Shown here: piece after piece, positions 17,592 to 24,956 of the stretch | How the letters are laid out: each line of letters begins with the position of its first letter | Position numbering within the stretch: the first letter of the stretch is position 1 | Assembly (NCBI RefSeq): GCF_902506195.1 | Contig: NZ_LR732817.1 | Span: 1,954,985 to 2,018,984, forward strand | Length of the DNA: 64,000 nucleotides | Origin: Citricoccus sp. K5 | Lineage (GTDB): Bacteria; Actinomycetota; Actinomycetes; Actinomycetales; Micrococcaceae | Reading direction: 5' to 3' | Translations under genes and position numbers: made by a program | The notes under the pieces: model-generated | What the model was told of the DNA's origin: nothing | Database searches by the model: none | Seen by the model: the letters and a program-made list of their open reading frames with translations, nothing else

Positions 17592-18010
17592 GCCTTTCCG
17601 ATGGGGCTATCTGGTTCCGGGCCCGGCTCGTGCGCCAGCAGAGAGTCGAGACGTCCGATCCGTTGGCGCCACAGCTGTTCGTAGCGGTCCAGCAACTGTT
17701 GGGCCTTGCGGACGGTGTCTGGATCTCCACTGACGAGCCGCTCTCGGCCCTTCTTGTTCTTCTTCACGAGACCCGCCGATTCGAGGACGGAAACGTGCTT
17801 CTGGACGGCCGCGAACGACATCTCGTAGTCCTCGGCCAGCACGGAGACGGACAGCGGCTCCGTGAGGGTCCGGCTCATGATGTCCCTGCGGGTCGCGTCG
17901 GCGAGGGCCTGGAAGATCCGGTCCACCTCGTCGTCGCCCAGCTGCCGCCAGGAGGTTTCAGTGCCAGACGTGACGTCGGCTGCTCTATATACAACCATGT
18001 GGTTGTACAT
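17588..18010 (-). CDS. ArsR-family transcriptional regulator coupled to the SRPBCC gene
   Basis: A small winged-helix repressor. The conserved core is RIFQALADATRRDIMSRTL, the recognition region VSVLAEDYEMSFAAVQKHVSVLESAGLV and KNKKGRERLVS. No metal-binding cysteines are seen, as in other SRPBCC-linked ArsR proteins. Three starts are possible: ATG 18010, ATG 17998 and GTG 17926 (VDRIFQALAD). The first two lie at or within an operator-like palindrome, so the last one, or a leaderless start, deserves thought. It probably represses its own operon. Confidence 0.85.
   Translation of the reverse strand: MYNHMVVYRAADVTSGTETSWRQLGDDEVDRIFQALADATRRDIMSRTLTEPLSVSVLAEDYEMSFAAVQKHVSVLESAGLVKKNKKGRERLVSGDPDTVRKAQQLLDRYEQLWRQRIGRLDSLLAHEPGPEPDSPIGKA
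17990..18007. promoter_or_regulatory. Operator-like palindrome at the ArsR gene start
   Basis: tacaacc-atgt-ggttgta, perfect 7-bp arms with a 4-bp centre. It covers the ATG at 17998 and abuts the ATG at 18010, next to tatata (17986-17991) that could act as a minus-strand -10. Autoregulation by ArsR is inferred. Confidence 0.7.
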
Positions 18011-18074
18011 TAGTGAGCTCGGGCGGTCGCGTCAAGAGGTTCTTTTCTGGTGTTCACGTCATCGGCAATCGCGA

Positions 18075-18110
18075 GGCAGAGGGTTGGGCAGAGGGTTGGG
18101 CAGAGGGTTG
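18075..18110. repeat. 12-bp tandem repeat x3
   Basis: Three perfect copies of ggcagagggttg, with a fourth partial copy, in the 248-bp gap between the divergent ArsR and lipoprotein genes. The rest of this gap shows no gene. Confidence 0.85.
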
Positions 18111-18258
18111 GGCAGCACTCCGGGGCGGCCCGGAGGGACTGATGATCTCGCCCCCACCGCGGCCGGTGACCTGAACGCGGGCTGGTCACTGCCTGACCGT
18201 GCCACACAGGCTCGCTTGCTAGGTTGCCCAAGCCACCATCGAAAGGACGGTATTCGCA

Positions 18259-19125
18259 GTGCCACTCACCACGCGATCCAGTGCACGATTCAGCACGAGC
18301 AAGAAGCTCCTGACCAGCGTCGCCCTGGTCGGTTCCCTGTTCGGTCTCGCCGCGTGTGGCGGCGGCGGCGATACGGGGGGCTCCGCCGAGGCCGACGGCA
18401 GCCAGGGCGCCAGCGCTGGGGCCTCCCAGCCCGCTTCCGAAGGTGCCCAGGCGGCACCCGAGGATGCCCAGCCGTCCATGCCGGAACCGGACGTCGAGAA
18501 TGTCCCTGACGTCGTGGCCACGGTCAACGGCGAGGAGATCACCGGGGAGGAATTCACTGCGGCCTATCAGGCACAGTTCCAGCAGATGGCCATGCAGTCG
18601 CAGATGTCCGGCCAGGAGATGAACCAGGACGAGATGAAGAAGCAACTGGCCGAGTCCCTGGTGGGCACGGAGCTGTTGGTCCAGGACGCAGCGGACCAAG
18701 GCCATTCGGCCAACGAGGAGGACGTCAACGCGTTCCTCGAGGAGACCGCCAAGTCCAGTGGCTTGGCCTCTGTGGACGAGCTGATGGCCACATTCGAGGA
18801 GCAGGGCTACCCCGAGGACCAGGTCCGCGCTGACGCCCAGAAGCAGTTGATGCTGGACAAGTCCATCGAGGAGATGGACATCCCGGACCCCTCTGACGAG
18901 GAACTCAAGGAGCTCTACGACTCCTCGATCGCAGCCCAGTCCGAGGCCCAGGGAGGCGCGAGCGCCCCTGCGGAGGGCGGCGAAAGCGCCCAGCCTGAGA
19001 CCCCGTCCTTCGAGGAGCTCAAGCCTCAGCTTCAAGAGCAGGTCAAGTCCCAGAAGGAGAATGAGGCTCTGACCCAGAAGATGGAGGAGCTCCGCGAGGG
19101 CGCTGACGTCGAGGTGAAGCTCTAG
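18259..19125 (+). CDS. SurA N-terminal domain lipoprotein
   Basis: 288 residues from GTG 18259, with AAAGGA 8 bp upstream. The N-terminus is a lipoprotein signal: positive residues, a hydrophobic stretch LLTSVALVGSLFG and the lipobox LAAC with Cys33. A low-complexity Gly/Ala/Ser/Gln linker follows (34-70), then a SurA_N-type chaperone domain (about 75-220: DVVATVNGEEITGEEFTAAYQAQFQQ). No parvulin isomerase domain is present, so it is probably an extracytoplasmic chaperone-like protein without PPIase activity. A Gln/Glu-rich C-terminus ends the protein. Confidence 0.85.
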   Translation: MPLTTRSSARFSTSKKLLTSVALVGSLFGLAACGGGGDTGGSAEADGSQGASAGASQPASEGAQAAPEDAQPSMPEPDVENVPDVVATVNGEEITGEEFTAAYQAQFQQMAMQSQMSGQEMNQDEMKKQLAESLVGTELLVQDAADQGHSANEEDVNAFLEETAKSSGLASVDELMATFEEQGYPEDQVRADAQKQLMLDKSIEEMDIPDPSDEELKELYDSSIAAQSEAQGGASAPAEGGESAQPETPSFEELKPQLQEQVKSQKENEALTQKMEELREGADVEVKL

Positions 19126-19153
19126 TCCACTTCGTCCTGCCACGAGGCTCGGT

Positions 19154-19924
19154 TCATATCAGCGGCCACGGGAACCTCATGCCGGTGGGATCCTCCGGGA
19201 GCACCTGCTCCTCGAGCAGGTGCTGTACCCGCTGCCGGAGCGCCGCTGCCTCGAACCATGTGAGGTGTTCGGCCAGTGCCGCAGGCACTTCATCGGCGAG
19301 CGGGGCAGCGTCGGCCAAGAGGCCGGCGTCGACCCGGTCTCCGGCGAAATCCCAGATCACGGTGCGCAACTTGAACGGTGCGGCAAAACAGAGTCCGTGG
19401 TCGATTCCCCACAGTCGACCGTCAGTGCCGTGCAGGACATGCCCGGCCTTCCGGTCGGTGTTGTTGGCCACGAGGTCGAAGACGGCCAAGCGCCGCAACT
19501 CGTCGAGGTGGGCGGGATCGCCGTCGACCAGTGTGAAGTAGTGCTCGGCCGGGTCATGGTCGATGAACAGCTGCAACGAGCCGATCCCGAAGGGTCCTTC
19601 CTCCCGGATGACGGTCGGCGGGACCACCCCCCACCCGAGCGACTCGCTGAGCAGGAAGGCGGCGCGCTCACGGCGGTACAGCCCGGGCGGAAAGTCTCTC
19701 AGGGGTCTTTCGCCCCACTCCGGCTTGTAGATCGCCCAACACCGCCGCGCTACGGGTGAGGAACCGGACTGATCGGCATCGTTGACCACCTCGACGAGAA
19801 ATGTCTCGTTACTGCTGTGGGCCAACTGGCCGAGGAGCCGGATCGAGCCACGTTCAAGCAGATCGATGTCTCGGTCAGCGCATCGTGCGTCACGCTTCCC
19901 ATCCCGTCCGCCGGTCTCGCCCAT
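19154..19924 (-). CDS. SCO1664 family protein (kinase-fold-like)
   Basis: 256 residues from ATG 19924, preceded by GGGGAGGGG. Conserved segments are WAIYKPEWGERPLRDFP, GLYRRERAAFLLSESLGWGVVPPTV, the HD-containing IDHDPAEHYF, and the DLVANNTDRKAGHVL plus WGIDHGLCFAAPFKLRTVIWDF pair, reminiscent of the catalytic and metal loops of PI3/4-kinase-like proteins. The family is actinobacterial and uncharacterised. It follows the histidine-phosphatase gene by 26 bp in an operon that in other Actinobacteria also contains a DUF3090 gene, which is missing here. Confidence 0.85.
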   Translation of the reverse strand: MGETGGRDGKRDARCADRDIDLLERGSIRLLGQLAHSSNETFLVEVVNDADQSGSSPVARRCWAIYKPEWGERPLRDFPPGLYRRERAAFLLSESLGWGVVPPTVIREEGPFGIGSLQLFIDHDPAEHYFTLVDGDPAHLDELRRLAVFDLVANNTDRKAGHVLHGTDGRLWGIDHGLCFAAPFKLRTVIWDFAGDRVDAGLLADAAPLADEVPAALAEHLTWFEAAALRQRVQHLLEEQVLPEDPTGMRFPWPLI

Positions 19925-19950
19925 GACTCGCCCCTCCCCTGCCCGGACGC

Positions 19951-20613
19951 CTACGACGCCTTGAGCTGAGCCAGGGTGTCCTGCGTCGAGTTGACCGTGA
20001 GCACCACAGGATCGTGTCCGTCCTGGTAGGACAGCGCGGAGACCGAGCAGGGGCCGATGCTCAACCGCTGGAATCGGTCGAGCGGCGTGCCCATGGCATC
20101 GGAAACGGCAACTCGAATGGGGTCCGCGTGGGAGAAGCACACGACCGTCCCACCGTCATGGGCATACCGTAGCCGTTCCAGGGTGGCCGTCATCCGGTCC
20201 CTGATCTCCACGAAGCTCTCCCCCTCGGGGAATCTGAATGCCGAGGGGCGTTGCTGAACGGTCTTCCATTCGGGCTTGCGGTACAGGTCGGCGAGCCGGG
20301 CTCCTGTCCAGTCGCCGAAGTCCCCCTCCAACAGCCCATCGTCCTCAAGAACGGGCACCCCGGTGCGAGCCGACGTCGGGCGCGCCGTTTCGAGGGTTCG
20401 CTCCAGGGGTGAGGCATAGATGGCGGCGATCGGCAGTGCCGCGAGCCGCTCGGCGACCCGGGCAGCCTGCTCCGCGCCGGCCTCTGAGAGGTGCAAGCCG
20501 GGCGCACGGCCCGGCAGCACCGTCCCAGTGGTCGGTGTCTGACCGTGCCGAACCAGCAGGACCAGGGTGGTCGTGGCCCCAGGTGGGGATGACGGCGTCT
20601 CGTCTCGTGGCAT
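19951..20613 (-). CDS. Histidine phosphatase family protein (MSMEG_4193-like putative phosphomutase)
   Basis: 220 residues from ATG 20613; upstream in-frame sequence is repeat-encoded. The phosphohistidine motif is VRHGQTPTTG, with the second catalytic elements SPLERTLETA, EGDFGDWTG and CFSHADPIRV. The family acts on small phosphoesters; the substrate is unknown. It heads a two-gene operon with the SCO1664 gene. Confidence 0.88.
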   Translation of the reverse strand: MPRDETPSSPPGATTTLVLLVRHGQTPTTGTVLPGRAPGLHLSEAGAEQAARVAERLAALPIAAIYASPLERTLETARPTSARTGVPVLEDDGLLEGDFGDWTGARLADLYRKPEWKTVQQRPSAFRFPEGESFVEIRDRMTATLERLRYAHDGGTVVCFSHADPIRVAVSDAMGTPLDRFQRLSIGPCSVSALSYQDGHDPVVLTVNSTQDTLAQLKAS

Positions 20614-20700
20614 CACGGTCAGCCTAGGCGGGCGACCCGGAACAGTCACGGCGTGGACATCATCTATCCACAGGGTCACCTGGGCCTGGGCCCGGCGTGG

Positions 20701-20753
20701 GTCCTGGCTGGTCCGAGGTGGGTCCTGGCTGGTCTGAAGCGGGTCCTGGCGAG
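20701..20753. repeat. 21-bp tandem repeat x2.5
   Basis: gtcctggctggtc is repeated at 21-bp intervals at 20701, 20722 and (partial) 20743, between the divergent phosphatase and AAA ATPase genes. Confidence 0.8.
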
Positions 20754-20834
20754 ATTCATGCCCGCCCACGATGTGATCCTGTGGATGAGGTGGGTCTCTG
20801 TACGCGCCGGGCCGCCGCCGATAACGTGAGCGTC

Positions 20835-22403
20835 ATGGCCACTGTTCCTGATTCCACGCCGCCCACGGTCTTTTCGTCTTCGGCCACCTCGTCCGAGACG
20901 GCCCCGCCCTCCATCGGCACCCTCGCCGAATTGCGCGCCGCCGGCCACGAACAGCGTTCCCTGCGGGAGGAGATCCGCGCCAACCTCCTGGCAGCCCTGG
21001 CCGCTGGTCGGAACCCGTGGCCCGGGTTACATGGCTTCGACCGAACGGTCATTCCCCAACTGGAGAGGGCCTTGATCGCCGGGCACGACGTCGTCCTGCT
21101 GGGTGAACGAGGCCAGGGCAAGACCCGGCTGTTGCGAACCCTGAGCGGATTGCTCGACGAATGGTCGCCGGTGATCGCCGGGTCCGAACTCAACGAGCAC
21201 CCTTACGAGCCCCTCACCTCTGAGAGCCGGGCACGGGCCGCGCGCGACGGCGGCGGGTTGCCCGTGGCGTGGAGGCATCGTTCGGAGCGGTATGTGGAGA
21301 AGCTCTCGACGCCGGATACCTCCGTGGCCGATCTGATCGGCGACGTGGATCCGATGCGAGTGGCCGAAGGCCGCCGCCTGGGCGACCCGGAGACGATCCA
21401 CTATGGGCTGGTCCCGCGGTCCAATCGTGGGATCGTCGCCCTCAACGAGTTGCCGGACCTGGCCGAACGGATTCAGGTGGCTCTCTTGAACGTCATGGAG
21501 GAACGGGACATCCAGATCCGGGGTTACGTGCTGCGTCTGCCCCTGGATGTACTGGTGGTCGCTTCCGCCAACCCGGAGGACTACACCAACCGTGGCCGCA
21601 TCATCACTCCGCTCAAGGACCGCTTCGGAGCGGAGATCCGCACTCACTACCCCCGGGAGCTGGCCCACGAGATCGCGGTGATCCGACAGGAGGCACGACT
21701 CACCTCGGAGGTCCCGGACGTGATCCTGGAGATCTTGGCCCGGTTCACCCGTGCCTTGCGATCCTCGAGCGCCGTCAATCAGTCCTCGGGAGTCTCTGCT
21801 CGTTTCGCCATTGCCGGTGCCGAGACCATCGCCGCTGCAGCCCGCCATCGGGCGACCGTTCGAGGCGACGAACCGGTGGCGCGCCTCGTGGACCTGGAAT
21901 CCGCGGCAGAAGTGCTCGGCGGCAAGATCGAGTTCGAGTCAGGTGAGGAAGGCAGGGAGGACGAGATCCTCGAACACCTGTTGCGGACCGCGACCGCCCA
22001 GACGGTGCGGGAGCATTTTGCCGGCCTCGACTTCGGACCGCTGGTCGACGCCTTCGACGGGCACCGCACCACCACCGGCGGACGCGTGACCGCGGCCGAG
22101 TTCCTGGCGGATCTGCCCGAACTCGAGGATCCGACCTTGTACGACGAGATCGACCAACGACTGCGCGTCCTGGCTACCCGAGATTCCACCCCGCAGACGG
22201 ACTCCGGCGAAGACCCCACAGCAGGAGGCTCCACAGCAGGAGGTCACACAATAGGACACAACGCTGGCGGACAGGCACCGGATGCGTCCGGCGGGCAAGC
22301 ACTCGGACATCGGGCCGGCGCCATCGAGTTGGCCCTCGAGGGCCTGTATCTGGCCCGCGAACTCTCCAAGGAGTCTGACGACGGCCAGACCGTCTACGGC
22401 TAA
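20835..22403 (+). CDS. MoxR/BchI-like AAA ATPase (magnesium-chelatase ATPase fold)
   Basis: 522 residues from ATG 20835 (a GTG at 20826 is also possible). Walker A is GERGQGKTRLLR, Walker B is in RGIVALNELPDL, followed by LLNVMEERDIQIRGY (helix-2-insert type) and sensor 1 in LVVASANPEDYTNRGRIITPLKDRFGAEI. This is the ATPase partner of a VWA protein, as in RavA-ViaA or BchI-BchD. The partner lies at 24957, with an inverted DUF222 gene between them. A His/Gly/Ala-rich linker lies at about 455-500. Its last codons (QTVYG-stop) are copied twice more downstream. Confidence 0.87.
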   Translation: MATVPDSTPPTVFSSSATSSETAPPSIGTLAELRAAGHEQRSLREEIRANLLAALAAGRNPWPGLHGFDRTVIPQLERALIAGHDVVLLGERGQGKTRLLRTLSGLLDEWSPVIAGSELNEHPYEPLTSESRARAARDGGGLPVAWRHRSERYVEKLSTPDTSVADLIGDVDPMRVAEGRRLGDPETIHYGLVPRSNRGIVALNELPDLAERIQVALLNVMEERDIQIRGYVLRLPLDVLVVASANPEDYTNRGRIITPLKDRFGAEIRTHYPRELAHEIAVIRQEARLTSEVPDVILEILARFTRALRSSSAVNQSSGVSARFAIAGAETIAAAARHRATVRGDEPVARLVDLESAAEVLGGKIEFESGEEGREDEILEHLLRTATAQTVREHFAGLDFGPLVDAFDGHRTTTGGRVTAAEFLADLPELEDPTLYDEIDQRLRVLATRDSTPQTDSGEDPTAGGSTAGGHTIGHNAGGQAPDASGGQALGHRAGAIELALEGLYLARELSKESDDGQTVYG

Positions 22404-22508
22404 AGGTGCCTCTGGCCATCCCAACGCAGACCGTCTACGGCCAAGGGGGCCGCTGCCCATCCCAACGCAGACCGTCTACCGCTAAGGGGGCCGCTGCCCA
22501 TTCCCCCG
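22386..22508. repeat. 41-bp tandem repeat x3 beginning in the AAA gene 3' end
   Basis: Units start at 22386, 22427 and 22468, each beginning cagaccgtctac. Unit 1 contains the last codons and stop of the AAA gene; units 2 and 3 are duplicated beyond it. The array ends 12 bp before the stop of the convergent DUF222 gene. Confidence 0.9.
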
Positions 22509-22520
22509 TATCGAACCGGA

Positions 22521-24554
22521 TCACGCCGCACCTCGCTCGTCTGCTTCGCCACCGCTTTCGCCATCGTGGCTCTCGTCGCGCTCACCGCAACCGTGACCGT
22601 CACCGTCGTTCTTGCTTGAGGGTTTCCTACCGTTCGTCGTGGTGGAATTACTGGAGCCAGTCCGCCAATAGTGATTGCGACGCGGCGTCTGGGTGGGATC
22701 GTGATAGCGAGCCGGAATGAACCACGGAATCCCGTCGACGACCTCGATCTCCCAGGCTCCGGCATGCACGGCATGGTGGTGGTGCGAGCAGAGCAGTACT
22801 CCGTTGTCCACACTGGTCGGACCGCCGTGTTCCCAGTGCTGGATGTGGTGCGCTTCGCACCACGGGGCATAGATGGAGCAGTCCGGTGCCGCGCAGCCGC
22901 CGTCCCGGGCCGTGATCGCCCGTCTGAGCTTGCGCGTGAAGAGCCGCTGGGACCGTCCCACGTCCAGCACCTCTCCCGTGCCGCCGAGCACAATCGGGAT
23001 CAGGTCACTGTCACAGGCCAGCTGCCGGATCATGGCCGGACTCACCGGCCCGGTATAGGCAGCCTGGGAGAGCAGATGACCGGTGGCCTTCGGCGAAACG
23101 GTGGCTTGATGCTCCCCGACCTGTCCGGCCAGGGTCTGGTAGTCGATCGTCACCAGCACCTGGGGCCGTGACCCACCGCCAGCGTCCGGCCGGTTGGCTC
23201 CCACAAGGCCCTCTGCCCCGTCCCTCGGCCACTGGGCGGGCATCGAGGTGAGGGCCAAGGCACCGGTCAGGGCGCTCACCAGACCATCGAGCCGCTTCTG
23301 CGCCGGACTGCGCGGATCCAGAGCCGCCCTCTCTCGGACCTGGCCGGCCCAGGGCTCCGCAGCGGTCTCGATTCGCAGGTCAGCCGCGCTTCGAGTCGCC
23401 GTTCCACCCTCGCACCCAGTCAACGCACCGGAGTCGACTTCGGGCTTGCGTTCGCTTTCGCTTTCGCTTTCGCTTTCGCTTTCGCTTTCGCTTTCGACCA
23501 CGATGTCGTCTGTATTCTGAACCCCAAAGTCGCCGCCTGTGTTCTGAACGCCGGCGTCGATTTCTGTACCGGCACCCTCGTCCTTGCGCGGATCTTTGCG
23601 CGGGTTGGCGGCATCGGCGGCGATGGTCTGCAGGACCTCATGCTGCAGATCCGTAGCCATCAGCAGCCACCGATGCAGGTTGGCTTGGCCTCTGCCCTGG
23701 TAGAACAACCCTTGAGCTGCGTTGGCCTGGGCGTCCGTCGGCTCCAGGCCATCCGGGTTGACCAGCGCATCGAAGCGCTGGCGCCAGTGCGAGCAGACCT
23801 TCTTCACGGTTTCAGGATCCGACTGGCCGGCATGTCCGACGAGGATCCGCTCCCCCTCCGTGACCAGACCGTGGACGAACTCTGGATCGGCACCGGCCAG
23901 CCCAGCATCCCGGACAGCCTCAGCCAAGGTTGCCGCCACGGTGTCCACCGAGGCCGAATCCATGGTTGCCCCGGCCACGGCCCGAGCCAGCTCAGGCATT
24001 TTCGGAGCGACCACGGCATCGGGTTGCAAGCTGGCGGGATCACGGCTGGCCAGCACGCACTGTGCCCGCGCCACTCTCCTCTTCGCCTCGACTCGGTGGA
24101 TCCGCAAGGTCTGCCGGAGATAGTCCGCGCCATTGCGGTACGCAGTCTTGCCCTCCGGTATCCCCAACACCTCACGCCGGGTGGTGTGGAGGTCGAAGAT
24201 CCGATCCGTATGCCCCGCCAATCCGGTCCGAGCCGAGTCGAGCCACCGGGACAGTTCCTCCACCTGAGCCAGAACGACGGGCAAGGACGCCGCCGATGCC
24301 TCGCTTGGAGGGATGTCAGCACCAGGACCTGTCGCCGTCTCACCGGGTGCCTCGTCGGCAACATGGACATAGAGGCCCCACTGCGCCGACCGATCGACCT
24401 CCGGCTCCTCAGCGAAGCGGTCGAGGTACCCCAACAACCCGGGATCAGTGGCCCGTGCGGCCACCTCCTCCACCAACACGCGGGTGATGGCCAGGAGCTC
24501 GGGCAGGTCCAGAGAGGACGCCCCATCCTTATCGATCAACACTGTCCTTGCCAC
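22521..24554 (-). CDS. DUF222 and HNH endonuclease domain protein (13E12-repeat type)
   Basis: About 677 residues; GTG 24554 is chosen because GAAGGA lies just before it, and earlier ATGs up to 24599 are possible. An N-terminal to central DUF222 region (about 50-420) is followed by a C-terminal HNH nuclease with ARDGGCAAPDCSIYAPWCEAHHIQHW, GGPTSVDNGVLLCSHHHHAVH and WEIEVVDGIPWF. Four cysteines (CAAPDC, and those near the HH) probably bind zinc. Multi-copy proteins of this type are common in Actinobacteria, known in mycobacteria as 13E12 repeats, and have no settled role. A Ser-Glu repeat lies in its middle. Confidence 0.88.
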   Translation of the reverse strand: MARTVLIDKDGASSLDLPELLAITRVLVEEVAARATDPGLLGYLDRFAEEPEVDRSAQWGLYVHVADEAPGETATGPGADIPPSEASAASLPVVLAQVEELSRWLDSARTGLAGHTDRIFDLHTTRREVLGIPEGKTAYRNGADYLRQTLRIHRVEAKRRVARAQCVLASRDPASLQPDAVVAPKMPELARAVAGATMDSASVDTVAATLAEAVRDAGLAGADPEFVHGLVTEGERILVGHAGQSDPETVKKVCSHWRQRFDALVNPDGLEPTDAQANAAQGLFYQGRGQANLHRWLLMATDLQHEVLQTIAADAANPRKDPRKDEGAGTEIDAGVQNTGGDFGVQNTDDIVVESESESESESESESERKPEVDSGALTGCEGGTATRSAADLRIETAAEPWAGQVRERAALDPRSPAQKRLDGLVSALTGALALTSMPAQWPRDGAEGLVGANRPDAGGGSRPQVLVTIDYQTLAGQVGEHQATVSPKATGHLLSQAAYTGPVSPAMIRQLACDSDLIPIVLGGTGEVLDVGRSQRLFTRKLRRAITARDGGCAAPDCSIYAPWCEAHHIQHWEHGGPTSVDNGVLLCSHHHHAVHAGAWEIEVVDGIPWFIPARYHDPTQTPRRNHYWRTGSSNSTTTNGRKPSSKNDGDGHGCGERDESHDGESGGEADERGAA
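23451..23496. repeat. Hexanucleotide repeat (ttcgct)x7.7 inside the DUF222 gene
   Basis: Seven perfect ttcgct units plus a partial one; in the minus-strand gene they encode a run of alternating Glu and Ser in an acidic linker. Copy-number changes preserve frame. Confidence 0.9.
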
Positions 24555-24599
24555 CCCCATCCTTCTCATACCGGCACGGCCCATCCATGTCATGCCCAA

Positions 24600-24956
24600 T
24601 GACGATTCGCCGGCTGTTCGACAGCTGAGACCGTCGATCGATGCCCACCGGGTGGACTAGTACACATATTCGAACACGCGGCACGGACATGGTAAAGGCC
24701 GCGTCCTGGGCCTGGGGACAACACACCGAGCATGGGGCTCCTGTGCAGGCCGCGGCGCCGAACGCGACACAACTGCACCGGTGAGCCACCGGCGATCCCA
24801 AGACCCCAAGACCCCCGCAACGGGTCCGGAGAACCTGATGGTGCCGGCGTCGGGAAGACGGGTCCGGAGAAGCGGAAAAACCTAGTGGTGCCGGCGTCGG
24901 GAAGACGTAGAGTGGCGATGGAAGGCTGAGGCCCCTCGTCAGGGGAAGGAGTCACC
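24600..24956. other. Gene-free region with a 22-bp direct repeat
   Basis: No coding gene is supported in this stretch between the divergent DUF222 and VWA genes. A 22-bp direct repeat (tggtgccggcgtcgggaagacg) occurs at 24839-24860 and 24886-24907, and gtccggagaa recurs beside each copy. A ribosome binding site for the VWA gene (ggaaggag) lies at its right end. Confidence 0.75.
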
